NCBI GenBank assembly: GCA_027622115.1
Contig: JAQBZS010000582.1
Span: 1-5,380 of the forward strand
Reading direction: 5' to 3'
Source of the DNA: Planctomycetota bacterium
Lineage (GTDB): Bacteria > Planctomycetota > Planctomycetia > Planctomycetales > Planctomycetaceae
DNA: 5,380 bases
The notes beneath the pieces were generated by a model, which had not been told where the DNA came from, searched no databases, and saw only the letters and a list, made by a program, of their open reading frames with translations. Positions 5,206 through 5,380 of this stretch are shown piece by piece. The number at the start of each line of letters is the position of its first letter. The first letter of the stretch is position 1. Both the position numbers and the translations under genes were made by a program.

Positions 5206-5380
5206 ATGCTGCCTTTTCGAGCAAATCCGCACATCCGCATCCGCATCGCGATGTGGAGATGCAGGGGAGGGCGTTGTCTGGATGGCTGGGTCGGGTGGTT
5301 CAAAGTTCCTGAGTCTAGTAGCTTGTCAGTCGTGGCTTCCACCGGCACGGGGGCGCACGGGGCCGGTGGAGAGCACATAG
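5206..5380 (+). CDS. Weak candidate: start of a plus-strand gene running off the right edge
   Basis: An ATG at 5206 is preceded by a perfect AAGGAG (5193-5198) with a 7-nt spacer, and a TATAAG box (5177-5182) lies further upstream. The frame stays open to the window edge (58 codons). The translated product starts MLPFRANPHIRIRIAMW and becomes Gly/Ser/Thr-rich, with no family signature, signal peptide or helix that I recognise. The DNA also overlaps repeat-like palindromes, so the frame may be open by chance. If real, it would be divergent from the TPR gene, with 186 bp between the two starts. Confidence 0.2.
   Translation, partial: MLPFRANPHIRIRIAMWRCRGGRCLDGWVGWFKVPESSSLSVVASTGTGAHGAGGEHI

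Larger units (their letters stand above)
5020..5380. other. Region without a confident gene at the right edge
   Basis: These 361 bp hold no open frame with a recognisable protein signature. Visible structure: the 5069-5097 hairpin; a 6-bp inverted repeat CGACAG/CTGTCG (5124-5129 and 5143-5148); a GCCC/GGGC mini-hairpin near 5152-5163; a run of ATCCGC units (5225-5245) leading into an 18-bp near-palindrome (5240-5257); and a 9-bp inverted repeat TCCACCGGC/GCCGGTGGA (5338-5346 and 5362-5370). Long overlapping frames on both strands here have skewed composition and look spurious. Confidence 0.6.

Noticed and set aside
5031..5378. Minus-strand open frame of 115 codons upstream of the TPR gene
   Set aside because: The composition is erratic (Arg, His and Met runs from ATCCGC repeats), with no domain or good start. 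It also covers the likely leader hairpin.
1..5380. CRISPR arrays, tRNA or rRNA genes, insertion sequence transposases
   Set aside because: I looked for regularly spaced direct repeats, tRNA-like arm patterns, rRNA motifs and DDE-type transposase motifs and found none. The repeats present are palindromic and irregularly spaced.

Overview
The window looks like a chromosomal segment of a Planctomycetota-type bacterium. This is an inference from three things: a heavy-metal RND adaptor with both an N-terminal metal-binding domain and a DUF3347-like tail, a membrane TPR protein paired with an RluD-type enzyme, and G/C-skewed GAGGGCTGAG and ACAGAG palindromic repeats. I recall such repeats from planctomycete genomes but could not verify this. 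All genes I am confident in lie on the minus strand, so transcription runs from high to low coordinates.

Region by region, in transcription order. Positions 5020-5380 hold no confident gene, only a 9-bp hairpin, a near-palindrome and a weak plus-strand start that runs off the right edge. Positions 5019-3880 encode a single-pass membrane protein with a TPR-like domain and a Pro/Thr/Lys/Ala-rich tail. Its stop codon overlaps by 4 bp (ATGA) the start of an RluD-family 23S rRNA pseudouridine synthase (3883-2864). After a 110-bp gap with a TATAAT box almost touching the next start codon comes a small exported Cys-rich protein (2753-2352) with a CCC-x6-CC-GMA-CC cluster. A 250-bp gap made largely of nested inverted repeats precedes a CusB-type copper/heavy-metal efflux adaptor (2101-221). 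A 23-bp hairpin with a T5 tract then separates this gene from the start of another exported protein (125 to the left edge), which has an excellent ribosome binding site.

How the genes work together. The left half is probably a metal (copper-like) handling locus: a Cys-rich exported protein, a periplasmic adaptor that can bind metal at both ends, and an unidentified exported product. The RND pump and outer-membrane channel are not visible and may lie beyond the left edge. The right half is a housekeeping pair, a membrane TPR protein and a ribosomal RNA modification enzyme, probably translationally coupled.

The most unusual signal is a family of palindromic G/C-skewed repeats. They flank the adaptor gene on both sides and also sit inside it. 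The internal copy is an 81-bp palindrome of exactly 27 codons that is read in frame and appears as a low-complexity insert in the adaptor protein.
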